Source of the DNA: Lumbricus terrestris
Taxonomy: Eukaryota > Annelida > Clitellata > Crassiclitellata > Lumbricidae
DNA: 64,000 nucleotides
Assembly: GCA_949752735.1 (NCBI GenBank)
Contig: OX457047.1
Location: forward strand, 9,110,165 to 9,174,164
Direction: 5' to 3'
A program made the position numbers and the translations under genes. The notes below the pieces were generated by a model. That model was given only the letters and a program-made list of their open reading frames with translations. It made no database searches and was not told the origin of the DNA. Each line of letters starts with the position of its first letter. Position 1 is the first letter of the stretch. Shown in pieces: positions 1-9,350 of this stretch.

Positions 1-185
1 CCAGTTACAGTTAGTTCGATTTTGCATTTTTTTCTTGTCATGTAGCCCACTCAATTATACGAGTACTGGAAGGTATGCTTGCGTATGCGTGAATGCCCTT
101 TTGCTTATTCTGCTTGCTAAGTTTGTTGCTTGCAGTTTTGCATGTGTGCATAAGTGCTCAACTGCTCATGTATGTATGTATGCAT

Positions 186-186
186 G

Positions 187-220
<34 letters not shown>

Positions 221-222
221 CA
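186..222. repeat. (TA)n microsatellite
   Basis: Alternating TA run with one CA interruption. The short ORFs reading through it are low-complexity artefacts. Confidence 0.9.
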
Positions 223-421
223 TACATGTCATTCGTTTTAATGACTGCCCACTGAGCAACTTATCCATAATGACAGTTTATTGCAAAGAATTCATACACA
301 AATTAAGGTTCGCCGAGCAGGCTACTATATTATTTAAACCAGCCGAATATCAGAAAGAGGGCATTTATTTTGATAAATGGACATTGTGACTTTTACTGTT
401 TCCACAACCAAACACTGGGGC

Positions 422-712
422 AGGAGCAGGAGAGATCGGATCAGGAACGAGAAGACGCGAGAGGATCTAAGAAACTAGTATAATACAAGAAAAGGAAAAG
501 AAGACTCACGTGGTTCGGCCACGTGAAAAGAATAGACGACAAAGAACTACCAACTGCGGCTCTGGGCGGCTACGTGGAAGAAATAGGGAGCAGAGGAAGA
601 CAACCAAAGACCTGGATGGACAACGCAATGGAAGACCAAAAAAAGACCTCTTGGGAAGCTTTAGGGCTCAAAGCTTTGAGCATCAATAATGTCTTTATAT
701 GACATTTGTATA
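422..712 (+). mobile_element. LINE reverse-transcriptase C-terminal fragment (RTE-like)
   Basis: Broken reading frames on the + strand give RLTWFGHVKRIDD followed by a GSRGRQPKTWMD stretch. This is the typical end of LINE polymerases that finish with an RLRWxGHVxR and GRRxGRPxxxW signature. Stops and frameshifts make it a dead 3' fragment. It lies in the intron upstream of methyltransferase gene 1 exon 5. Confidence 0.6.
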
Positions 713-720
713 GGCTAGAC

Positions 721-990
721 CAGGGGCGGATCCAAGAGGTGCCATTCACGCCATGGCTCCCCATTTAGAAATTTCTTTATTTTTGGCCATCTATTCTGGC
801 TCGGAAAGTTGACGCGGCCCCTCCCCCCATGAGTAATTCCGTAGGCTATCCCCACACCCACAAAGTCGGCACACGAGGTCCGTACGACAAAAAAATGGTC
901 ATCAGATTTTTCGACGACCAAGACGAAAATCTTCCCTGCCCAAGACCAAAAATTTTGGCTCCCCTTAGAAAATTCCTGTATCCGCCCTTG
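721..990. mobile_element. hAT-like non-autonomous element, CAGGGGCGGATCC termini
   Basis: It starts CAGGGGCGGATCC and ends GTATCCGCCCTTG, an imperfect inverted pair. Inside is the GGTCATCAGATTTTTCGACGA stretch also seen in other short elements of this window. I see no clear target duplication, so the exact ends are less certain than for the other hAT-like copies. The related copy at 56819-57097 does show a near-perfect 8-bp duplication. Confidence 0.6.
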
Positions 991-1126
991 ATACCTTGGT
1001 ATAGACTATAGGCCTATGTCTTTTCTAGTCTGTCTGTGTTCCTGCCTGTGTGAGTGTGTGACTCAGTGGATTTGTTTCCATATCTTTGTCCGTGTGTCAG
1101 TCAATACCTTTGTCTGCATTGTACAG

Positions 1127-1265
1127 CATGAACACTACTGACTACCAGCGAAATGCCAACGTATGGTTCTACCAGATTGGAATTGGTGGTAAAGACGAAT
1201 TGAATTCAGACGGGTGGAAAATCCGGACACTGTCTTCGCTGGTGGCACAATTCAACGATTCAAAT
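1127..1265 (+). CDS. METTL24-like gene 1, exon 5
   Basis: This exon of 139 bases follows a TTGTACAG acceptor. Its first base C completes the AGC serine codon left by the preceding exon type (FDPS-M). It reads MNTTDYQR, then WFYQIGIGGKDE, GWKIRTLSSLV and QFNDSN. The donor is AAT|GCAAGT, a GC-AG intron, because ending at the nearby GT would break the frame into exon 6. The paralogous exon at 39694-39832 has the same length and the same donor. Confidence 0.85.
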
Positions 1266-4200
1266 GCAAGTCTTCCAATTAGCACCAGAATTCGAACAAC
1301 ACAGCATATTGTTGGCAATTTTGCATTAAAACTAAAATAAATAGTGTTGCCGACATTGTTTTATGCAGGTCACACGATTCATGGCTGGGAAAAGCCTATC
1401 ACACAGGAGCTAAACATGATGTGAAAAATATCTTCAGCTCAAGTCTGTCTTAAGCAGCTGGACAATTATAGCCTAATAGCCTAATATGAAATAATATATC
1501 TCCACTTAGTGATAGTCCGAAATAGTTGGAAGAAACCGCACATAGAGATGCCCTCATGCATCAAAATAGTAGTCTTCTGACTTCTAAAGCGCCACTCCAA
1601 AGTAAAATGCGCTGCCACACAGCGCTCATGCTTGACAAGACCCCGCACGGTTGAGTTCGATACCAATGCCCTGCTATTCCTGTAGATCAGAGTGAAAGTG
1701 AGCACAGAAGATAGGCCTATAACTTACTCCGTGCGGAGAGATCATTCGCTTCGTATAGGCCACATGAATTCTTTCAACGGTGCTTTAATGTTTAAAGGTT
1801 TCGTGGTTTTAAGGCATTTAGTCATGTTGATCTGTACAGATACACATCATGTATGATAAGATGTGTAATATACGCTATACTTCTATATGGTCTATAATTT
1901 TTTAATATAAAATCTATTACCTATACAAAGTAAGAAGATTCTGGGTCGTCTTGTTCACCTTATGCCGTCGATTCTTTGAACCCTAGCGACCGCCATGGTC
2001 AACCTTCTCCACGTATTACGATCTTCCAGCAGTGGCGTAGCAATAGGTTGTGCAGCTTGTGCAGTGCACAAGGGCCCACGGTGTTTAGGGGCCCCCCGGT
2101 GGTCAAAGTAATTTTTTTATTTTAAGAATAATTCAGGATGTGTTTATATCTACATGTAGGCCTACGGCGGTGGCGTTGCAATGGATTGTGCAGACGGTAC
2201 TAGGGGCCCCTGGTGGTCAGAGTCAAGTTTTTACATTCAGAATATTCAGAATGTAATCAAGTCTACATGTACTGTAGTTTTCAGCAAGGCCGTAGCTAGG
2301 GGGTATTTTGGGTGTTTGAACACCCCCGAAATGAAAAATGTAAAAATAATATATTGCATTACTAGCACATTATTGTAAGAATTACAGTGTGTAATGTGTA
2401 CTGGCTGCCCAGAAACCGCAGAAGATCGCAATATTAGAAGGAAAAAAGCATGAAATTAGATCATTTTACCCCGCGATGAACAGTTTTCAGGCGCAAAAAT
2501 CCTACGAAAAGTATGTGATGACTTAAAAAAGGTCGCAGAAAATTTGTCCCCTACCAAAATCAAATCCTGGCTACGGCCTTGGTTGTCAGTGCTGATCAGT
2601 GCTGAGGTGGTGGTGGATATTGACGAGCTTCGGATGGTGGTATACCAGCTGCATTACCAAAGGATTCAGGAACGATTAAGGCGTCTTAATTATTTTTGCG
2701 CAAGGGACTTCGCCCAAGTGAACATTTTTACATCTCGGAATTTTTGGTTTCTTCTTTGAGACTTATCGTAGCAACCGAGACTTGAGGCACTTCACATTAT
2801 ACCAATTTATTATAATGGTTTTTTTTAGTCAACTAACCCAACTGTTTGACAGAATTTAAGCGTGGATGATGATGATGATAATTCATACCGGTACTTCAAC
2901 AGATGAAGACTTTTTTCATAAATTTGTGAAGTACGCGAATTGAAAAATTCTCTGGTAGCCTGAAGAAATTGAAAATGATTATAAAGACTAACGGAGAAAA
3001 TAATTAAAATTGTAACGAGTTAATTTTTTATTTAATTTCGGGTTCGAAATAATGCAAATAGAGTGTCTATCGCAAAAGAGCCAGGTGTTTTTGCACAGCC
3101 TATTTGTTTGAAATCGAGGAGGTTCAAGTAATGAAGGGGCCCACCACCGAAGCCCTGCACAAGGGCCCCCCAAAACCTTGCTACGCCACTGTCTTCCAGT
3201 CTCTCAGTTCCTCCAAGTTCATCTTCGTTCTCTCGTGTATTTCTTCCATCCACCATTCCATTCTGCTGTCGACAGGTCTGAACTCTCACTCCTTGCTCTT
3301 TATGATGTTTCTGCAGCTTTTGATATGGTTGACCACAACATTCTTCTCCAGCGTCTTGAGACTTCCTATGGATTACAGGGACTGCCCCTCTGCTGGTTCC
3401 GTTCATATTTGTCTGACCGTACCCACATGATTATCTCGGGTGAATCCAGAACCAAATGGATTCATGTTAAGCTGGGAGTTCCCCAAGGCTCTGTCTTGGG
3501 TCCTCTGCTCTTTATTCTATATACGGCCGACATCCCCTCTCTTTTCCCACTCTCTGGAACAGCCGGTCATCTCTTTGCAGATAATGTGCAAGCATATGTC
3601 CATGGGTCTCCTTCATCCCAGCTACTTTTAGTTGAACGCATCCAGTCTCTCTCAGATTCCCTACACTCCTGGTGTCATCAAATCGTCTCTCTCTTAATGC
3701 CTCCAAAACACAGTTTATTTGGTTCGGCACACCTCAGCAGCTTTTGAAAATTGATTTTGTTCTCCTCTCTGAACTATTTCCTCACTATACCTTTTCCTCA
3801 ACTGTTCGTGATCTGGGTGTTACTCTAGATAGTTCCCTTTCTTTTAAAGACCATATATCTAATCTTACACGATCCTCATATTTTCATTTAAGTCGTCTAA
3901 GGGCAGTTCGGCGTTCTGTTTCGCTTTCTGTTTTTACCACTTTGGTCCATGCTTTCATTTGCTCCAGAATTGACTACTGTAATTCTCTTCTAATTGGTCT
4001 TCCCAAGGTTCGACTCTCACCTTTGCAGTCGGTTCTTAATGCGGCCGCCAGATTAATTGCACGCCTTCCACGCTACTCTCATATCTCTACTTTTATGTTT
4101 GAGCAGCTCCATTGGCTTCCTCTAACTGCGCGCATTAAGTTCAAAATTCTCATTTTGGTCTCTAAAGCACAACGGGGTCTTGCTCCAAAATATCTAACAA

Positions 4201-5354
4201 ATGGAATTCGCAGGCCAGTTTCAGCCTCCTCACATCGTCCACTCCGCTCTTTAAACAGATTTGAACTTCTAGTACCTCCTACTAGAACGGCTATGGCTCA
4301 GTCCCGTTCCTTTACATCAATTGGCCCCTCTCTTTGGAATACGCTCTCTCCTTCTATTCGATCTCAACTTCTGACAGGTAATCCCTCCTCCTCATTTTCT
4401 TTTCTTAAAACCTATTTTTTCTCTCGTGGCCTTGCGCACTGGGAGCGCCTCTGAACGGTTCACCCTAGTAGAGGCGCTTTATAAATGTTTTTATACAATA
4501 CAATACAATACAATTCCACCCTCTTCTTTGGCGTCATCTCCTCCTTCCTCCCTCTCCGCAGGCCAGCATCATCTCCTTTCCGAAGCCGTTTGCTCGCATC
4601 ACATGTCCGAAGAGCCCTCTTCTGCCTTGCCGCTCTCTGCCCCAATGACATACTCCCTCCTGCTTGTCTTATCTCTTGTAACATGGACTCATTTGTTCTT
4701 TTCTCGATCCATGGGGTTCTCAATACCTTCCTCCATAACCACAGTTCGCAAACATAATTCTGGTTATAGACTAACGCTTATCATGATGAAACCTGGCAAC
4801 CGAGCATTCATGTTCATTTAAACTTTCATTTAAAGAGTCTGAACAATTAACCTATAAGCTAGGACTAGCTCTATGGATGACATTGGATGTGAAACTTTGT
4901 CGATTATTATGAAGGTTGAGCTCGTCGAGTTAATAAATACATAGGCTACCTGTAGCTCAGTGTGTGACTTTATAAATATTCCCGAGAAAGTCGCCAAATT
5001 GGTTACGGGTGTAATTCTTATTGTCATTCTCTATAGAAAATCATCGACTACCTGAAGATGGACGTGGAGCGTTCGGAATGGTCTTCCATTGAAGCGATGT
5101 TCTCCAGCGGCATTCTATCGCGGGTTAAGCAGCTGGGAATCGAACTACATATTGCAAAGGAATACGATAAGCGAAGACTAAATGGGAGATACCGGCTGCT
5201 GAAGCGATTGGAGGATGCGGGATTTCGGAGATGGTACTATTCGCTTAACCTGTACAACCTCCTGTTCCTAAGCAACGGTGTAAGAAGCTGTTGCTACGAG
5301 ATGGTTTATATCAATATGAACTTTCTTACGGTCGGCGGCTCGTTCGTAGGATGA
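1127..5354 (+). CDS. METTL24-like: METTL24-like methyltransferase, gene 1 (3' two exons only)
   Basis: These are the last two coding exons (1127-1265 and 5037-5354) of a gene whose 5' part lies left of the window. Joined, they give about 151 residues matching the C-terminal half of Methyltransf_22/METTL24 proteins. The order is a WFYQIGIGGKDE strand region, TLSSLV, then IDYLKMDVE with SEW, VKQLGIELH, GFRRWYYS and a final CCYEMVYIN block. The phases agree: exon 5 begins one base into a codon and exon 6 begins in phase 0. By family knowledge this is a SAM-dependent methyltransferase fold of unknown substrate in the secretory pathway. Gene 2 (33627-41580) is the full-length paralogue. No stop or frameshift is seen in the visible exons. 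Confidence 0.85.
2030..3191. mobile_element. hAT-like element, CAGTGGCGTAGC termini, 8-bp TSD
   Basis: The element runs from CAGTGGCGTAGCAA to TTGCTACGCCACTG, a 14-bp inverted pair. It is flanked on both sides by the perfect 8-bp duplication TCTTCCAG (2022-2029 and 3192-3199). An 8-bp duplication with CAGTGGCGTAGC ends is characteristic of hAT transposons. No transposase frame is visible, so it is non-autonomous. It contains a second, nested element at 2285-2581. Confidence 0.85.
2285..2581. mobile_element. Nested hAT-like MITE, CAAGGCCGTAGC termini
   Basis: Ends are CAAGGCCGTAGCTAGG and CTGGCTACGGCCTTG. The flanking octamers GTTTTCAG and GTTGTCAG differ at one base, so this is an aged 8-bp target duplication. 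The inner sequence (GGTATTTTGGGTGTTTG, ACCCCCGAAATG) recurs in the copy at 40730-41008. It sits inside the larger hAT-like element and is therefore the younger insertion. Confidence 0.85.
3244..4513 (+). mobile_element. L2/CR1-type LINE, reverse-transcriptase 3' half (degenerate)
   Basis: Conceptual translation gives ALYDVSAAFDMVDH, then LGVPQGSVLGPLLF, the active-site region, SSNRLSLNASKTQFIW, DYCNSLL and the C-terminal SLWNTLSP. This is the palm and thumb of a CR1/L2-type reverse transcriptase. The active site reads FADN rather than FADD, and one base is missing near 3672, shifting the frame. Both changes mean a dead copy. The 3' end has GAGGCGCTTTATAAATG followed by ACAAT repeats (to about 4513). 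A similar copy lies at 30430-32262, and 3' ends recur at 36030-36212 and 48300-48420. Confidence 0.88.
4514..5036. other. Intron remainder with weak LINE-like minus strand
   Basis: From 4520 to 4740 the minus strand reads KKRVELYCI in one frame and ERTNESMLQ in another, with no family recognised. The rest up to the acceptor CTATAG is AT-rich without identifiable features. Confidence 0.4.
5037..5354 (+). CDS. METTL24-like gene 1, exon 6 (terminal)
   Basis: The acceptor is ATTCTCTATAG. The exon opens AAA ATC ATC GAC in phase 0 and ends at TGA 5352-5354, giving 105 residues. It carries the conserved IDYLKMDVE motif followed by SEWSSIE, VKQLGIELHI, RLLKRLEDAGFRRWYY and the cysteine pair in SCCYEMVYIN. 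The last residues (VGGSFVG) differ from the gene 2 tail, consistent with relaxed constraint at the C terminus. Confidence 0.88.
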   Translation, partial: KIIDYLKMDVERSEWSSIEAMFSSGILSRVKQLGIELHIAKEYDKRRLNGRYRLLKRLEDAGFRRWYYSLNLYNLLFLSNGVRSCCYEMVYINMNFLTVGGSFVG

Positions 5355-5443
5355 AACGCGTAGGATATGCAAATTGTGCATAGGCCGCATTTATAACTCA
5401 AGATAAAGGAATAACTGTTTTTATAATAGTAGGCCTAATTTAT

Positions 5444-5600
5444 TATAATTATACTAGATGTGTTACTCGGCGTTGCCAGGGAAATTTAGGGTTTTCAACA
5501 CTACTCCTCTGCAATACCCAGCTTTGACCGCAAAATTTCAGGTTTTCGGTAACCCTCAACACCACCCCGCTTCCCAAAAAGCCAAGCATGTCCCGTCCCT
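5444..5600 (+). repeat. Unclassified repeat with CGGCGTTGCC..GGGAAATTT motif
   Basis: It contains TACTCGGCGTTGCCAGGGAA followed by TTTAGGGTTTTC. The same motif heads copies at 33741-33990 (+) and 14740-14992 (-), and a fragment lies near 19377-19425. The family name is not known to me. Confidence 0.5.
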
Positions 5601-5621
5601 GAGGGGCGGGTGTGTGTGCTG

Positions 5622-6013
5622 CAGTAGCGGCGCTAGGGGGGGTTAGGAGGCTAAGTCCCCCCAAAAGCCATCCATTTTTGTTCCCATGTAAAACTTTAAA
5701 AAATTGACTATTAATCCCCTTTAGCCCCCCCCCCCCAAATAATCGCAAAGGCACGCACGAGTTTTGGCAGATGGCAGACAGCTTTGGCGGTCAATATTTC
5801 TTGAGATTTTAGTCGATGACTAGAAAAAAGGTCATCAGAAATTTTTACGGGCGAAATGGAATATTTTCCTGAGATTTTGGTCGATGACTAAAAAAAGGTT
5901 TGACGGGCGAAATGCAAAAACAAAAAAGGTCATCGGACATTTTGGCGGCTGGAAACGGAAAATTTTCTCCGAAAATTTAGCCCCCCAAAACTGAAATCCT
6001 GGCGCCGCCACTG
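5622..6013. mobile_element. hAT-like MITE, CAGTAGCGGCGCTAGG termini, 8-bp TSD
   Basis: It starts CAGTAGCGGCGCTAGG and ends CCTGGCGCCGCCACTG. The perfect octamer GTGTGCTG flanks it at 5614-5621 and 6014-6021. The internal hairpin GATGAC...GTCATC (5815-5836) is shared with several other elements. Relatives are at 38325-38605 (complete) and 12803-12990 (partial). Confidence 0.88.
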
Positions 6014-7642
6014 GTGTGCTGACTCTGGCCTAATACAATTATTACAGGTTGTCTGTTCTGTTAGTATAGTTAATATTTCTGTGATCTGCGAATACTATTG
6101 TTTCAACTGCATAGTTGCAAACTGTAACCGGTTTCGGTTTGTCAAGCGGATTTTTACGGAAATTATTATTGATCGTGAATAACGTCATGCGGGCTGTCGA
6201 CTCTTTATTTATGCGGCGGAGTGACTAATTATATCTGTCTTACAACGCTAATAACTCTGGTTTTAAGGTGAATTAAAAGATGAAAATAGTCGCGTTGACC
6301 TTATAATTTGGGTAAGAATCAATTGCAAAAATTTTGGTAAACCGACACTCTGAAATTGAAATAATTAGTAGTTAAATGCACTAAATTACCAACTTAGAGG
6401 CAGCTCACTTAAATCAGTACAGTTTTCTTACCACCATAGGCCTATTCTTTTATGCCTGTTAGTCAGATTTCAGATTATTAGCTAAAACATTATTATATTT
6501 TACTGCAACTTAAGATCGTAGGCCTAGCTTGGAGAAATTCTTAAGCTCAGTAATTTCTGACTTTTTAATGCCTGTCAGTCTGGTTTCACATTAATAGTTA
6601 GGCTATGTAACTCTCCTCGGTGCACGTGTGAGCAATACGTGAAAACGAACAATGTCGTCCAAAGACAACTTCCCCTTTCGTGCAGAATTCCCATCCTTGT
6701 CCACATGCAAAATAACATTACTCATACAAGTTCATTTGAACCATGCTCAGCAACGAAACAATGAGTGGACAACACATACTTGTTCACTGAACCATTCGTC
6801 CACATAAATCAACATTCATTGACAAAAGTGCAACTGTACGCCCACAGGACAACACCAAATCAACATTCAATGACAAAAGTGCAACTGTAGACACAGTACA
6901 ATACCAAATGTTCATCGGTGTTGTCTCGTAAGCAACAGTCCTCACCATTTAAACTGCACAACAAAATTCTCATTCGCGCCATCATGCAACGAAGCAACAA
7001 CAAGAGACAACGATGACGTCTCGCACACAACAGTTGTCAGCCTCGACTGAGCAACGAAAATTTCCTTCCTTCTCGTTTACTAGCGACGAAGTAACAAAAA
7101 TAGACAACGGTCAATTAACAACACTCATTCCCGAGGCAACATCAACATTCACTTCAAAAACAAATAGTGAATTAAAATTCTCACTCATGTCTTTCGTTTG
7201 AGAACAGTTCCTCGACTATAACGTCTGACTTTTCTACGCACGAACAACCTTGCTTCATCTTCACAAAATATAAGCCTATGCCTATGCGGCAGGCCGGTCA
7301 GCCGGTCGGTTCAAAGGGTTAAACGTCGTCCTAAAAATCATTCTGCATATCATTGACAACAACTACATGTATTGTAAAGGTCTATTATAATTATAAATGC
7401 GTTACAAAGTACAAAGAGTCTTGAAATGTCCATAGCATGTAGACCTAACATCAAATGGTTATAATGTGCAAATGTTCGGAAATTCAGTAGAAACATGAGA
7501 TAAAGAAAATATGTTAGAAGATTCTTCGAATCAGCTTAACTATGCATGTTCTGTCTCAATTCCGAATAAACAACACAACATCTTCAGCCTAACATAAATA
7601 GACAAGAATCTCTGCATCCAATGTTCTCATCGAATTGACATT
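6014..7642. other. Intergenic stretch between methyltransferase gene 1 and the channel gene
   Basis: AT-rich DNA with no coding similarity recognised. From about 6620 to 7200 it is unusually rich in CAACA, AACAAC and CATTCA motifs. The only open frame there (7013-7201) is threonine/serine-rich and looks like chance. The two genes converge here, with stop codons at 5354 (+) and 7643 (-). Confidence 0.5.
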
Positions 7643-8097
7643 TCAACGGCGTTGCATGTTAAAGAACCTTACAGAAGTAACACATTCATTAAACAACTGG
7701 ACAAAGAACATAGACAATTCTATAATGGTGAATAATGTGCCACCGAGAATAAGTCCCAATGCACCGCCAACATCGCAGACCAATCTGAGGAAATCGTAGG
7801 CTGGAGTCGTCTGGATGTTGATGTAGTTCAGCTCAGAGTAGAAGATATCCAGGTAGACGAGTTCCTTATCCAGTTTCGACATCGTCAGATTCCTTCCCTT
7901 GAACTGCGACCTTTTTGACGTGTAGTTGAGGAAATGCTGTGACAGAGGACTTGTGGAGATTGAATGCGGATATGTAGGTTGATGGCATGGCAGGGGGCAG
8001 CCGCAATGGAGGGACGCGCCTGAAGTAATCCATGATCGCAAACCTTTTGGCACGCAGTAATAGTACTCGTAAGGAGAGCATACTTTTGATCCTGGAA
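7643..8097 (-). CDS. DEG/ENaC channel, exon 7 (terminal)
   Basis: It begins after the minus-strand acceptor TGTAATCAG, and its first two bases complete a valine codon with exon 6. It encodes PGSKVCSPYEYYYC, CGCPLPCHQPTYPHSIST and the TM2 block CDVGGALGLILGGT, and ends at TGA (7645-7643). The C-P-x-x-Y-x-x-C and CxCPxPC patterns match the last cysteine motifs of ASIC/ENaC ectodomains. A possible donor (ACTTCT|GTAAGG) just before the stop could join a longer tail, and I saw no candidate exon for it. Confidence 0.9.
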
Positions 8098-9278
8098 CTG
8101 ATTACACAAAATCACATGTCATTACAGTTTATGCCAGGGGCTGGTGTAAATGTTGCCTAGAGAAATGCTCTGTATTCTAGATCGTTTGATCATCATTGGA
8201 ATTGAATGGCGATATGCAGCTTTATTGTCCATAATGTTGGTCTGTTACTGTGGTGATTTTTTGGTGATTTTTTGGACTTTCAATAGGCCTGAATTGTCTC
8301 TTAAAATTCTTCACTATATTTGATAGGCCTATTTCAGACCTACATGTAATATCAGTAGTGAATTCATCCGAGTTTTGACCGTGAGTCTATATATCAAGCA
8401 TAGATGTAAAAAACGATGGAAACGGAATAAAAAACGGTAAAAAACGTCGTTTTTTTCGAAAAAATAAAAAACGACAAAAAAACGATAAAAAACGGAAACG
8501 GTAAAGAATTTGACTTTGCTACATCTAAAACCGCATTTTAACCTTGAAAACATTGATTAGGAACCTACTACACGTAGGCTATCTCTTAAATGATGATGTT
8601 AAACGATGAAATAATGACTTTAGTTAGTTGAATCCTTGAGAGTTGGCGGAAAACATAAAAAATATCAGAAAAAATTAAAATTAAGGAAAATAATAACAGA
8701 AAGTAAATGAATAAATAAAGTCAAAGAAAAAATAAAAAACGATAAAAAACGATGGGAAAAATAAAAAACGAAAAAAACGACGTTTTTTGGGAGAGAATAA
8801 AAAACGAAAAAAACGTTTTTTACAACTATGATATCAAGCCTATTAGTGCTGATCTTCGGTTTAGAGTTGGACGGATATAATGTCCTTCGAAAATGATCCC
8901 GTGACATCAGCAAAGGAACTCAAACGAAGCCTCCTGCTTTATTAGGAATTCAAAAGCGTAACCCTTCTCGTCACCACTTGCCTTACTTATGAACGGGTAG
9001 CCTGGTATGGTGATTGGATCAAATTGGGTTTCCGTTAACCAGGTCTCAGCAAGAGAAAGAACGGTGACAGGTAGAAGTCAATTTTGGTCAGTAAGAGTTG
9101 TGCCGACAGAGTGTGGGATGGAATAGATGGTGTAACATGTCAGGATTTTAAAGAAGATGCATTATTATTATTTTTTTTATTTTTTTTTTCGCCCGAGGTA
9201 TAAATGATCCCTCAGGCTTTAAAAACAATAAATAATAAAAGCTTTTTTACAGGTTCTCGTCTCCAACGTGCTCAAATG

Positions 9279-9350
<72 letters not shown>

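Larger units (their letters stand above)
1266..5036 (+). other. Intron 5 of METTL24-like gene 1
   Basis: This 3.8-kb GC-AG intron is filled mainly by a 1.16-kb hAT-like element (2030-3191) and an L2-type LINE fragment (3244-4513). The part from 1266 to about 1925 is AT-rich, and I recognise nothing in it. Between about 1925 and 2029 and again at 3192-3243 the minus strand resembles a LINE polymerase tail (WRRLTMAVAR), split by the hAT insertion. That reading is weak. Confidence 0.7.

Noticed and set aside
3101..3181. Idea that the LINE at 3244 and the hAT-like end form a gene 5' end
   Set aside because: The junction is explained by the perfect TCTTCCAG duplication of the 2030-3191 element.
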